From assembly GCA_015680685.1 (NCBI GenBank), contig MNCI01038320.1:1-39317 (forward strand): 39,317 bases of DNA. The letters run 5' to 3'. Source of the DNA: Gnetum montanum. Lineage: Eukaryota > Streptophyta > Gnetopsida > Gnetales > Gnetaceae. Made by a program: the position numbers and the translations under genes. How positions within the stretch are numbered: the first letter of the stretch is position 1; every line of letters begins with the position of its first letter. The notes below the pieces were generated by a model that did no database searches, was not told where the DNA came from, and saw nothing but the letters and a program-made list of their open reading frames with translations. Positions 10,941 through 21,754 of the stretch are shown here, piece by piece.

Positions 10941-12530
10941 CACAATCAGTTTTTTAGATCTCCTCCTTCCAACTCAATGATGGTAAAGATGGCCATCTAT
11001 GCTAATCATCCACATGGTTTCTCAGTTTTTCTATTTTTTTGTTTTTCATGTTTTTGATTTTGCAAGTTATTTATTTTACACCTTTTTGATTTTAAAACTT
11101 CTTCCTATTTTAGACCATTTTGTGTTTTCCACCATCATTAGTATCTTTACATATTTCTTGAATATTTTACACTTTCTTATATATTTTACTTTGTTTTGTT
11201 AAAGTGTGATTTTCAGAATTTTTGCTAATAAACGTGCTTTGTGCGAATAGGACATAGTGGTGCTATAATTGCTACTAACGATGGTTTGTGCTTAATTTTT
11301 TGTTCACTAATGTCTTGTTTCTATTTTTTGAATATTTGTACCAATGGCTCAGTCATGGTTTCTTTTTCATGGAATAGGCAGTGAGTCCACGACATCCACC
11401 CATTCACAAACTCTATAGTTTTCCTTATTTTGGAAGTTTGAGGTTGCTTTTACTAAATAAAATTTTAATAAATTGGTGACCTTGGTAATTTCTAGAATTG
11501 GAAAGGATTCAAAATTTTGTATAGGAAGTGACTTCAAGGGGACTCAATACTCTTTGTACTCTTCTACTTACTTAAGTGCTTGATTGTTTTCTTAGACTTC
11601 TTACTGTTCCCTGTCCACCAAAAAAAGGAAGTCAAATGACATCTTTGCATGGTGTGGTTCCCATCCATAAAGAAAAAAAAAAGATAAAAAAAAATAGAAA
11701 AAATTAAAAAAAAACATGTTGGAAATTCAAAGCATAGCCCTTAGATAAATAAATAGGCTATAAGCACTAGTTATGGGACTAGAAAGACATGTTACCCATG
11801 CCTAAAGGTCCCCTCTAACTAAGGCCCTCTCTCTCACTTCCTACCCCTCTTTTCTTCCCTTTATGGAATGGTGCTTGTTCTAAGGGAGCACTTTTGTGTC
11901 TTGAGGGGGTGGGTTAGTCTTGGAGTGGTGATGTGAAGTCACTGAAAGAGGTTGGTTTTGGTGTAGACTAAGGATGGATCTTTTGAGGTCATTTTAAACA
12001 CAAACTCCATGAGGAACTTCTTATGACCTCAATTCAAAATTCCATTCCACCTTCTCCATCATCCATCTATGTTGATCGTAACTCACCTCATTGCTGAAGT
12101 CCATGTTCTTGATTCCATGTCTTGGTTTGATGTATTTGAATTCTTAGGTAGAATATTCTAGGTTTTAATCTGTAAATTTTGTTAACCATTGATCACCTAT
12201 GGGGCCCACGAACTCCTTAGGTTGAGGTTATGCAAGGGAAAACAAGGCATGTGCTAGCAATGGGGAGGACCCACTTGCATATCCCTTGGTTGGGTTCGTT
12301 AAGCACCTTACCCTTAGACATTCTTGTAATTAGAATCTTTCGTACACCCATCTTCTACATCATCTCATGTGCTACTTTACATATTTTGTTCATTAAACAC
12401 AATCTCCATCAAGTTTTTTAATTGTTGAGCTTTTAAAGATCCTCTTGAATGATTTTTTCATATTCCTAGATTTTTTGGAACTCCATGGATCCCAAATTCA
12501 TTGAAAAATTCCTTATATTTTTCAAGATAT
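10941..12530 (+). other. Spacer between integrase and ORF3 in E2
   Basis: No coding sequence is recognised. The first 270 bases are T-rich, so a hydrophobic 67-codon open frame arises by composition. A-rich stretches lie at 11640-11720. Near 12198 CTATGGGGCCCA echoes the U3 motif. Long non-coding spacers after pol are usual in Athila- and Tat-type elements. Confidence 0.6.
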
Positions 12531-12539
12531 TCAAAGTTG

Positions 12540-12800
12540 AAAATTTTGCCAATGGGCTCCATATATGGGGCTTAGTCAATGGAGCAAACCCATATAGGAG
12601 GCCCCATCTATGGGGCCCCATCAACATAAGGGAAAAATACTATATATAGGTGTGACCCCACTTAGAAATTTTTACCATTTCTCACAAGAACCAAGGAAGT
12701 TTTTCAAATTTTCAAAGCCTAGAACATTCCAAAGCCCATAACTTCCACATCGTTTATTCAAATTACTCCATTCTTCAACCTTGCAGCTATTAAAGGTAAG
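12540..12800 (+). promoter_or_regulatory. U3-like internal promoter and leader before ORF3
   Basis: The 12-mer TCTATGGGGCCC occurs here at 12607-12618 and in the U3 of the 5' LTR at 3833-3844. In both places a TATA box follows within 22-27 bases (TATATATAGG at 12641-12650; TATAAATATG at 3871). Flanking variants (CCAATGGGCTCC, AGTCAATGGAGC, CCATATATGGGGC) resemble the repeated U3 motif. A possible splice donor AAAG|GTAAGC lies at 12795-12801. ORF3 begins about 440 bases after the TATA box. The arrangement suggests a separate ORF3 transcript, but no expression is shown and the acceptor is not clear. Confidence 0.55.
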
Positions 12801-13088
12801 CTCTTCATCATGGGGGCAACAAATGTAACATTTTTGATAGAAAATTTTTTACCATTTTTTCTATCTCCCACAAAGGTTTAACTAAGAAATCAATTGTTAA
12901 ACACAAATTTACAAGAGTTAAACCTTTCAAACAAGCTTTGGTGACATTTACAATAAATAATTAATAAAATAATCAATCTGCTATGTTCCAACCTTAGCCA
13001 AAGTGTAACTAACTAATAGGAAAAGGGTATTAAAAAATTTATAGCTACACATTATATCTATTAATCCATGGAGATGTTTTGACCACAC

Positions 13089-15922
13089 ATGGCACCAAAA
13101 GGAAAACACACATAGGAAGCAGGACCATCTCAACCAAGGGAGAAATAACCTAGAATGGGAAGAGGCCAAGAACAGGTCTAAAAAGAACCATTGGTAACCC
13201 ACGCCATAGGTCCTCTCAGGGAAGAGGTAGAGGTGGAATCTATTTGACAGATTCTAGAACCAGTTATAGTAACAAAACACTCCCATCAGGATGATGCACC
13301 AACACAACAAGCCAATCTTGAGGTGTCCTTGATAGAAGCTTACCTAAATTAGATCTATTCATGGGAGGTTTAGAAAATGATGCTTCAAGAATTAAAATTT
13401 GGCCCTTTCCTAGAGCATGCACCAAAGGAAGTGCACGACCAACTAAAGGCCTCTCCCATGTGGCCAATGATCACTTCCACTCAGGAGTGGTACATGGGAG
13501 AGACATTCCTATTTTGGAATAATAGGCAAGCCATATCAATGGTAAAAATCAAGGACATCTCAATGTCTTACTTGGTGTAGGCCATTGCACAAGTGCTTGG
13601 GTTTCCTAAGATAGGGAAAAGTCTTGCTAAGAGCCAAATGCATGCGGATCCCAGCATTAAGAAAAAATGGATGCAACGATGCTATGGTGTCAACCACAAA
13701 AATTTCGGCACACTCACACTGGCAGAGAGAATCTACTGTAAGATTACATCTTTCCATTTCAATCCCACAGTGAGGCCAAGTAAAATCACCACCTTCTTTG
13801 CCCAAGCATGCATCTCTTTGAGTGGAAGATTTCCTATCAGCATTCCATAGTTGATCTATTTGAAGATAGAGAAGCGATTTAAAAAAATGAACATGGAAGG
13901 AAAACATTCCACTTTCCATGTCTCATCAAAAAACTTTGTTGAAGGGGAGGAATAGTTCATTACACTAATAATGTGGTTAGGCATGTTCAAGTCACCAACT
14001 AGGTAGTTTTGATGAAAGATAAGATGCATGTAACCACTATCCAAGAAGAGGAGTAGTGACCACCACCTTTATCGACCACTCAAACAATTGTGCTAGACAT
14101 CACTGCAACTGCCCAATGATTACGCAAGTACCAGGAATGGCTCTTAAGTGAAAAAGAGCAACATGCAGGCATGAGTGATAGGGACCCATCTGTATACAGA
14201 CCAACCATGAGTCACCTCAACTACATGGCTGAAAAATTAGCTCGATGGGGGGAGGTGGATCTATCTTCTTGGCCCAAGGAACAAAATTGCCCGTGAAGTC
14301 AAATCTAAGCACTAGAGATGTCATAGTATCTCTCATAGAATAACAGCCACTCCCAAAAATCTCTAGGAATTTTGTGACCTTCTTGGTGCACTTAGAGGAG
14401 GGTGAAGAGGCAACCGTATTAGTGATGCAACACCAAGGGAAGGAGATTGTAAATGATTAATGCACCTGTGACATCTACAATAGACATCACTATAGTTAAA
14501 TATGTGTAGACATCCACAGGGATTATAAACAGTAGAATAAACTTAGCACAACATGAAGATCTATTGGATAGACTAGTGGGAATTGGGCAACTACTTTTGA
14601 ATGTCTTTGACCTTCCAGATAATATTGTTGCAACCTAGTTAGAGTTACTAGAGGTAGGAGTTAAAAATATCATCTTAGAGAGGCAACTTGAAATAGCCAA
14701 GGAATTGAATGAACACTTGGTTGTGAAAGTTATTGAATTAAGAGCCCAAATTGCTGACCCTACATTCCTCAACCTAGCACTAACAAGAGATGAAGCTATG
14801 AAATAACTCCATGCTAAATTAAAAGGGCTTAAGGGTGCAATGGAGATGGTAGTGTTCTACCGATCCTTGGTAGAGGCCACATAGCAAAAGATTCAAAAGG
14901 CCTTGGATTAGACCTGCGAGGAGAATGTCCAATTGACTGCAAAAAGTCATCACCTATGGAATGTTGATGAGCATAAGCAACAATTAATTGATTTCATCCA
15001 TCAATAGTAGGAGGAATTGGCTAGAGAGAACACAAAATTGAGGAGATTTGTAGCATAAAATAGAAATCTCTCCATGGAGGAGGTTTGTTCCTCTCACCAA
15101 AAAACTATAATCAAGGTGGCTACCTAGAAATTAGAAGCTCTTAAATTTGAGAGAGTCAAGGATCATTATTGAGAATAGGTTGATCTACAAAAGGAGGTGA
15201 ATGAAAAACATATCTAGTTGATGAAGGCAAAAGTGAATAAAACCCTTCAACAATTCTAGCAAGATAAAGAAGTGTGGAAATCCATTGTTGAGGGGATAGA
15301 CGTGTATAACAGAGTGGAAATTCGCATGAAGGAGTTGCAAATTGAAGAGATGACTGAGTACATGTAGCTTGCCAATCTCTATTATGCAAATCTACCCATG
15401 TTGACTGTCTGACGATTGTGGTCAGATCTCAAGAAACAGGTGGCTAGCTCATATCTATTGTACAAGGCTAAGTTCAAGCATCACAAAGATACCAAGCAAA
15501 AGCTTGCGCTGGAAAATGCTGAAATTGAAGTTCACAAGGCATAATTCACTAATCAACGATCAATTGCCAAGAACCTGGCTAAGAGGATGAATGACTACCA
15601 TGAGCTGCAAAACACAGTCAAGGCATTCGATATCAAACACAAATAGTTCATTTCCTAATTTGTCAATGTAAAGGAAATGTTCCCATTAATGCCCTAACCA
15701 TGGGATGTCCCCATTCCAACCCACATTGGTCATGCCACGTGGATCGTGAATGATCCCCATAGTAAGGAGGAGAGAAGAAAGGAATTACTAGATGCCTTTC
15801 TCCTTCCATTGGAGGTTGCAATCGCAATAGGACAACCATAGCCACCTCAACTACTGCATGTGCCTAAAGCTAGCAAAGGTCCTTTAGAACCTCAAGAGCC
15901 TCCACTACCTAGGAATATCTAA
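13089..15922 (+). pseudogene. ORF3: post-integrase protein with globular domain and coiled coil (E2)
   Basis: The reading starts MAPKGKHT (13089) and ends PLPRNI and a stop (15920-15922), about 940 codons. It has several in-frame stops, mostly TAG or TAA at likely Gln positions, and at least one frameshift. The N-terminal globular part includes SPMWPM, EWYMGETFLFWNN, VKIKDISMSYLV, DPSIKKKWMQRCYG, TLAERIYCKITSFHF and ITTFFAQACISLSGRFPISI. The middle, about 14560-15640, is a long charged heptad-rich coiled coil (for example ERQLEIAKELNEHLVV). The C-terminal signature is NLAKRMNDYHELQN then HIGHATWIVNDPHSKEE. A diverged homologue lies at 29876-32451. The position matches the env-like slot of Athila elements, but no signal peptide or membrane segment is seen. 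The N-terminal layout recalls the ATHILA ORF1 or plant transposon-associated domains, which I cannot confirm. Function unknown. Confidence 0.75.
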
Positions 15923-16156
15923 TCTTCTCCATTGTCTTCATGCCATTAGAGGATGTGCTATCTAATTTTTATATAGTCATGTCAAGGTGTTCAATTTTAT
16001 GTCATGAACACTACAATTTTTGTAATTTACTGATTCGTACACTCACGCACTCAGTTTCATTAAGTTAGTTTGTTTTGTTAAAAATTAGTCAATAATCCTA
16101 CCTACCCAATTTTGTAAGGGAACTCAAGGATGAGTTTTCATTTAGTCATGGGGGTA
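15923..16156 (+). other. 3' untranslated region and polypurine tract of E2
   Basis: The tract GTCATGGGGGTA (16145-16156) abuts the LTR start TGATGAG and would prime plus-strand DNA synthesis. The preceding block, AGTTAGTTTGTTTTGTTA and GTCAATAATCC, recurs next to the LTRs at 29521 and 32651, so it is a family-wide 3' region. Confidence 0.8.
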
Positions 16157-17116
16157 TGATGAGCATCAAAGCATTATGTTGATAGGCCATTGTTGACACA
16201 TCCTTGTCGACAAGCCCCTGTCAATATGGCCCTATTTACGTGGTGTTGTCCCATCGATGGGGCTACATCGACGTAGCATTTACTACATCTATGAGTCCCC
16301 ATCAAGGAATTACTATAGCAAAAACTATAAATATGAGCTTCCAATCATGTTTATGGATAATTCAAGTCATAGTAGTAACCAAGCTCTTATAGTTTGTCTA
16401 TTTGAAAAATAGAATATTTTTTTGAGTGCCTACAACAAGAGTCAAAAAGTGTACAAATTTGTATTTGAGCACTATTGCACGTAAACCACACTACTGTGTA
16501 TGATAATAAAGACAAGCCTTTTGATAAAACCTTGCAGCACTTAGAATATATTAATGATTTACTTATGGATTTATTATTTTTGTTAATTATGCTGTTAATT
16601 AAGATAAATTAGACTTCGAGTGATTAGTTAATTAATTATGCTTAATAGATTAAACACATAAGTATGATTGCTTCAAGCGTAAACATGTATTTGCTTGGTA
16701 ATCCTAGTAGCATTATTGCTTGGTGTGCCCAGTAGCATAGCCCTTGGTAACCCAATAGTAGATGCATGGGTTCAAGATGTGCACAAAAAGTGGGATCAGA
16801 TGCTTATGTTAGGACTAGTTAGAGATTAGTTGGTTAGTTAAATTGAATTGATTGTTAAATTACTTCATCTCTCTACTTTAAGCACCAAAGAACATAAAAC
16901 ATAAAAGAATAAAAATCATATGCCTCAATTACACTTAACCATACTATGTGCATCACAAGTATAATTGGGAAGACACTGAATGATCATTAGCACAAGGTTC
17001 ATTTTCTAGAAGACTAGTGTACCAAAAACTATAGAGTCCATAGAATTTGACTAGATCACATGTGAACACTTCATGATTTGTATGGTTGGGCATAGGGGTA
17101 CCTCAACTATTCATCA
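16157..17116 (+). repeat. 3' LTR of E2
   Basis: This 960-bp partner of 3716-4659 starts TGATGAGCATC and ends TCATCA. TATA box TATAAATAT lies at 16326-16334 and polyadenylation signal AATAAA at 16505-16510. The U3 carries the same degenerate GGGG/CATCGATGGGG-type repeats. Differences from the 5' LTR are spread along the whole length and are mainly transitions. Confidence 0.93.
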
Positions 17117-17590
17117 CTAGGTTACTAAGTGCTATCACTACTATGATTACTAAGCATTATTGTTATGGTCAAGGTGGTTGTACCTATGTGTATTAATTAA
17201 TCGTGTTTAAATAATTAAGGACATGGAAGTAAATTGCTATCACAAGGTATTTCAAATGTTCAAAGGTATTTCAAGAAGTTCATCTTTATTGCTCACACTA
17301 AAGTGTCTAGGTAAATTAGTGCTCGAATAAGGATCTGTACACTTCTTGACTCATACTATAGGCACTTAGAAAATATTCTAACTATTGTAGAAATGAAATG
17401 CAAGAAATTCCCTAAGCTATTGACTAATCGATGCCATAAATGCAGTGGATGCATGCATTTATAATGGCAAACTTAGATGCCATGTCGATGCATATGTGTC
17501 AACACATCAAATCATGCATTGACGAGGATGCGTTGACAGGGATGTGTCAATGGGGATGCATTGATGCATGTCCATCGATGCAACCCATCA
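17117..17590 (-). repeat. E1 5' LTR, U3-proximal part
   Basis: On the minus strand this begins TGATGGGTTGCATCGATGG at 17590. It has many CATCGATG/CATTGACA-type short repeats (17440-17580) and a TATA box (TATAAA at 17458-17463 on the minus strand). Its R region resembles the LTR at 28700-29520 (GTGCTCGAATAAGG against GTGCTCGAACAAAG). It ends at the E2 target duplication CTAGG. Sequence just inside (TTACTAAGTGCTATCACTAC) continues the alignment begun at 3715. Confidence 0.85.
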
Positions 17591-17821
17591 AAAAGTTAGA
17601 GAAAATCATTATTATTTCCATCTACAAGAATTAAAAATGTACTATTAATTGTGAGTTTGAATATCTTCAAGCATTTTGGGAAAGAGTTATAGAGCAACAT
17701 CTCAAACTTGAATCAACACTATCAAAAAATCAATTTAAAATTATGCCTATGAGACTACTATAGATATTATTTTAATGATACAATAATTAATGAAAAATAG
17801 AAAATACAAGATAAAATTCTT
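17591..17821. other. Unassigned AT-rich stretch
   Basis: No gene or repeat is recognised between the E1 LTR and the LINE 3' end. It should contain the outer target duplication of E1, but the partner lies outside the window. Confidence 0.4.
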
Positions 17822-18683
17822 TGTTGTATCCTCATCATCGTAGCTTTTCCTAGACAAAATGGGATCAATTACATAAGTTATTTTTTTCCATTTGCCTTAA
17901 TAAAGAGATAGATCCTTCTTTATTTTTAGTTTCTTCAAATCATCTTTAATTATTTTTTTTATGTCTTTTTTAATCTTCATTTTGATGGCTTCTCTAGAAC
18001 AGTGATGTAGCAACCTTTATTTATAGGCTCATTGTCTAAACGTTTTTGCACATGTTCAAACCATATAAGCTATCATTCTTGTAGCTTATCTAAAATAGAA
18101 TCCACTCCAAGTCTTCCTTTAATGTCTATATTATGTAGGTTATCTCTTTTACTAACATTCAACATTTATCAAAGCATTCAATTTCTACCACATTGATTTA
18201 TTGTTCATGCCTCTTTTGTACTACCCAAAATTCAACATAATAGAAGATAAAAAGCATGGTTATTGTCTTGTAAAATTTTCTCTTTAATTTTCTTGGTATT
18301 CTTTTATGATATAGAATACCACTAGCTTGTCTCCATTTTGAACATCTTGCATCAATTATATTTTTGATATCTTTATCAATATCACTGTTTGATTGGAGGA
18401 TTAATCCTAGGTGGTGAAATTGTTTGTAGTGGTGGACTTTTTTACATTGAATTGTCATGTTATTATTAAAACTGTATTTCATATATTTTGTCTTACTTAT
18501 GCTATTTTCTAAGCCTTTTAATTCTAAAGCATGTCTTTACTCCTCCATTTTAGTAGCAATCTTTTCTTGAATTGTACCTACCACCACAATATCATCTATA
18601 ATTAGCATACACTAAGGAATTTATTATTGTATTTACTTTATTAATTCATAGATAATAATGATAAATAAGTATGGGCTAAGTTC
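17822..18683 (-). pseudogene. L1-type LINE, 3' half of reverse transcriptase ORF
   Basis: From 18683 downwards on the minus strand one frame reads GFELSPYLFIIIIYELIK, MLIIDDIVVVG (the FADD box, decayed to IIDD), ALELKGLENSISKTKYMKYS, HHLGLILQSNSDIDKDIKN, CSKWRQASGILYHKRIP, KLKRKFYKTI and YYVEFWVVQKRHEQ. Then, with frame changes, it reads KGRLGVDSILDKLQE. This is the RT palm and thumb and the C-terminal part of a plant L1 clade LINE. It ends near 17822 with a GATGATGAGGAT-like tail, the same kind of 3' end as at 34215. Stops at several positions show it is dead. It is 5'-truncated, as most LINE copies are, or broken by the adjoining inverted piece. Confidence 0.85.
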
Positions 18684-18689
18684 AAACCC

Positions 18690-19010
18690 TTTGTTATATG
18701 CTATTTGCAAATGATATTGTGTTGGTGGATATAGCTTAGGAAAATATTCCTTTTACAATAGAGTTGTGAATAAATGCTCTAGAATCAAAAGGCACAAAAA
18801 TTAGTAGAAGTAAGATAGCAGAGAAGTGGTAAAATCTAAGTGATAATTCAAGACCAAAAAGTCACTCACTACAAATGGTTTTTCTACCTATGATCAATCC
18901 TCCAATTAGATGGTGAAATTGATAAAAGTATAAGTATAAGAAAACATTGTAAAGCTTGCTAAGTAGTAAAGATTTTAGCAAACCTTGCTATGTTGTAATA
19001 AAAATTGCAT
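18690..19010 (+). pseudogene. L1-type LINE RT fragment, opposite orientation
   Basis: The plus strand reads MLFANDIVLVDIA, a stop, ENIPFTIEL, ALESKGTKISRSK, and after a frame change SILQLDGEIDKSI. These are the same FADD-box and downstream blocks found on the minus strand in the neighbouring LINE piece, so two fragments of related elements meet head to head near 18685. It fades out near 19010. Confidence 0.75.
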
Positions 19011-20540
19011 TTTCTTATTCTTAGGTTACTTGTAGTAATAATTTGATTCTTTCTTTCTTCTAATATTTGAAATATTTTATGTCAAAAGTCTATGACTCAA
19101 CATTTGTTGTATTTTTTAAATTTCATGAAATGGATTAATGATTTACAATGTTTTTTTGGACTATAAAATGCTTTACTTTTGCAGGATTATAACAATTATA
19201 AAAAAATTAATCATGCATCCTTCATAATGTTTTATTCTTTGCGAATTTATTTTGAGATTCTAAATCTTTAGATTTTATACATCAACCATTTGACAAAATG
19301 ATTCACAATGCTAAACGACATGGTCAATCATGAGGTTCTTTGAAAAGGAAGTATGATGCAAAGACATCCACTCCAAAGTCTTCAAAAGATGATTTATCTT
19401 TGGCACTATCAACATCTACATCGTTGGTACCACAACGTAGAGTGTATGCTAAGGTCTCATTCTCTGGAGTAAAAAAATGTTAGGAAGACCAAACTTGTGG
19501 TATCCCATTCTTGCATGTCATTGCGAATGTCAAATATACATTGTATTAGACATTATGCATAAGAACATAATGTGGAAAACATCAAATATGTGGAGCATTC
19601 AACATTATGCCTAAAGAAAATAATAGGCAAAATGCAAAAGGAAACAAAAAATAAATGCCTTATTAATGTGAAATAATGTATTTGGATCATGCTCCGATGT
19701 TCCTTCAGGTTATCTTCCTTTAGCATCTATCCCATAGAGGCAATCCAACAATGCCACCATGGTTAGGCCTATCACTGGCTAGAAGGAATGACTAGTTCAC
19801 TTCTTGTTATGCTTCAACCAATACCTATTACTCTCCTTCACTGGCTTTCCAACTCCATTTTGATATGACTTCAAATGCATAGGTATAAATACCTTAGGTC
19901 AAACCCTTAAAAGTCACCTCGAGAGAGATGCCTCTTATTACAATGCATGCTTTTAGGTCTTAATTACAACTAATTCTTTCCAATCTTGTTACAATAATCT
20001 CAAGATTAGTTATGAGGAAACACCATCTTCGTTATGCAATAGCACCATTTCAGAATAGGGAAATTACAAAACTCCACTTAACAACATGAATAATATAAAA
20101 AACATAGTTCCTAAAACATAATTTACCAACAAATCTTATAAGATAATAATATCTAGAAATAAATGTTGATTTGAAAGATACTCCTTGACAATCTTTTCTT
20201 GGGACCTATAAAAAAGGCCCTAGACAGTCCATGATAAAGCTACATTGTATAATTCTATAGAGCTGTTTTGTGATCTTTCATTTTAGTTTTAGGCATAGAA
20301 ATTTTACAATTTTCAAAAAAAGTCTTAGTACTTATCTATGAAGATTTTAATGCAAGGATAGCTTCACAGCAAATACAAATTATTCTGTGTAATAAAATGT
20401 TGGTAGTTTATATATTGGTGAAGATCAAAGCTCAACATGAAATTTTGTAGATGACACTATTAATAAGATGGATTAACAATTATTAGAATGAAACAAATGT
20501 TTTGATCTTTTGACTTACAATGGGCTTGCCAAATTTCCTC
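19011..20540. other. Unassigned AT-rich region
   Basis: No family is recognised. About 60 codons from 19302 on the plus strand stay open apart from one stop and look protein-like (GSLKRKYDAKTSTPKSSKDD, then LSTSTSLVPQRRVYAKVSF), but no domain is known to me. The stretch 19690-19960 is less AT-rich than its surroundings and may be a piece of a further repeat. From about 20180 the sequence may already belong to the following LINE. Confidence 0.35.
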
Positions 20541-20544
20541 AATC

Positions 20545-21745
20545 TTCATCATTGACTTTACAGGACCTCAAGGTAACTCTTACATTAATTTGCTTTTATG
20601 TTCTTATGAAGATATTGATTTTATTATGAAGTTGAAAGTTGGAGAAGATTTAGTGGAATCTTTTCATCATCATGTAGAGCATTTGTTGCAAATTCAAATT
20701 GTTTCTCAAATAACAAAAAATAAAAATAGTAAAAAACATTAATACAAACTCACCCTAGAAGTCAAGAAAAAACATAAGAATGTACCACATAATAAATAGA
20801 CTCTTGAAAGATGGCATGAGGAGCTTGAATAAAGTTTGCTTACAATAGCTAAGCAAGTTATGCATTCACAACAATAGGGTGTGTAGAAGACTTGGTTTGA
20901 TCAGGATTACGTGCACATTAGACAAAGTTTAGTTAAGATAACTAAAAGCTTAATTAGGACCAAGAGAAGAAAATTTATCATGGAGTAGGAGGAATATTTT
21001 TCTTACACCATTAAAAAGGAACCTAGAAAGCTTTGGCAATGCTTCATGATAAAGCCTCTTCTTCATTTAATTTTTCTTTTCAAGATATTTTCTTATTTCA
21101 CAATAAGCTATTTGCAAGGAAAGATAGTAATTGTACTACTATTGTATAACAACACCTCTCTAATATACTCTTTAGGAAGTCATAGAGGGTAATAAAAAGC
21201 TAGGATCTAGCAAAGTTGTAGACTTAGATGGTCTATATTCACAATTATTAAAGTGTCTAGGATGTGCTATTCATAAAGAAATTTGGCACAAATAAAATTC
21301 AATAATGGAGCAAGGATTAAATTAACATTGGAAAACTAGTAAAGTTATTTTGTTAAATAAAAAGGGGGATAAAAAATTTGAATAATTAATGATTTATCAT
21401 TGTAAGTAATATTTTTGCTAAGTTGTTGGTCACCTTGCTAGAAAAGAGAATTAGTTCTTAGGTTGAAAGTAACTAGGTTAGGGTAAAGTGTTAAGCAGAT
21501 TTCAAACAAAATACTTGACTATAAATTACTTAGTTACTCTTAGACATTACATGAAGTTTGGAGAAAATTCCTAATAACAATGTTTTAGTTGTTTAATTGA
21601 TTTTGAAAAAGCATATGATTCAATGATCCATACAAATCTATGGTTATGCTTACATAAAATTGGCCTCCTTTCATATTTGTTTGCAGCTACTTAAAAACTA
21701 TATGAGAAGTAATTATTAAAATTACAGACATTAATTAAGAGAAAA
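20545..21745 (+). pseudogene. L1-type LINE, central region and start of reverse transcriptase
   Basis: The plus-strand readings, with frame changes, include TGPQGNSYINLLLCSYEDID, WFDQDYVHIRQS (near 20890), KVVDLDGLYSQLLKCLG (21210-21260), KTSKVILLNKKGDKKFE (21330-21380) and CLIDFEKAYDSMIHTNLW (21585-21640). The last is the RT block with the first catalytic Asp (FxKAFD type) of LINE reverse transcriptases; the K.DGL..EL block precedes it. The FADD box and the rest of the RT are absent: at about 21745 the sequence changes abruptly to receptor pseudogene. Losing the 3' side is unusual for a LINE, which normally loses its 5' side, so a later deletion or rearrangement is likely. Dead by many stops. 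Confidence 0.8.
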
Positions 21746-21754
21746 AATTTTAAT

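Larger units (their letters stand above)
3716..17116 (+). mobile_element. Full-length nested Ty3/gypsy retrotransposon E2 (13.4 kb)
   Basis: The element is bounded by LTRs that start TGATGAG and end TCATCA, with a 5-bp target duplication. The order is LTR, PBS, gag, protease, RT, RNase H, integrase, spacer, ORF3, polypurine tract, LTR. The domain order and the integrase and RNase H wording (WGIDFMGP, VTDHLS) resemble the Athila branch of plant Ty3/gypsy, and an extra ORF after integrase fits that branch. All genes carry stops and frameshifts, so it cannot move by itself. The two LTRs match at roughly four bases in five by eye, so the insertion is old. It sits inside the 5' LTR of a related element, E1, which dates E1 as the older insertion. 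Confidence 0.93.

Noticed and set aside
10643-10945. 100-codon minus-strand open frame
   Set aside because: Antisense of the integrase C-terminal domain.
10999-11202. Hydrophobic 67-codon frame, possible env-like membrane protein
   Set aside because: It arises from T-rich low-complexity DNA (Phe/Leu/Ile only), with no start context or conserved partner in E3.
13560-13919. 119-codon minus-strand open frame
   Set aside because: Antisense of the conserved ORF3 N-terminal domain; the plus frame aligns with E3.
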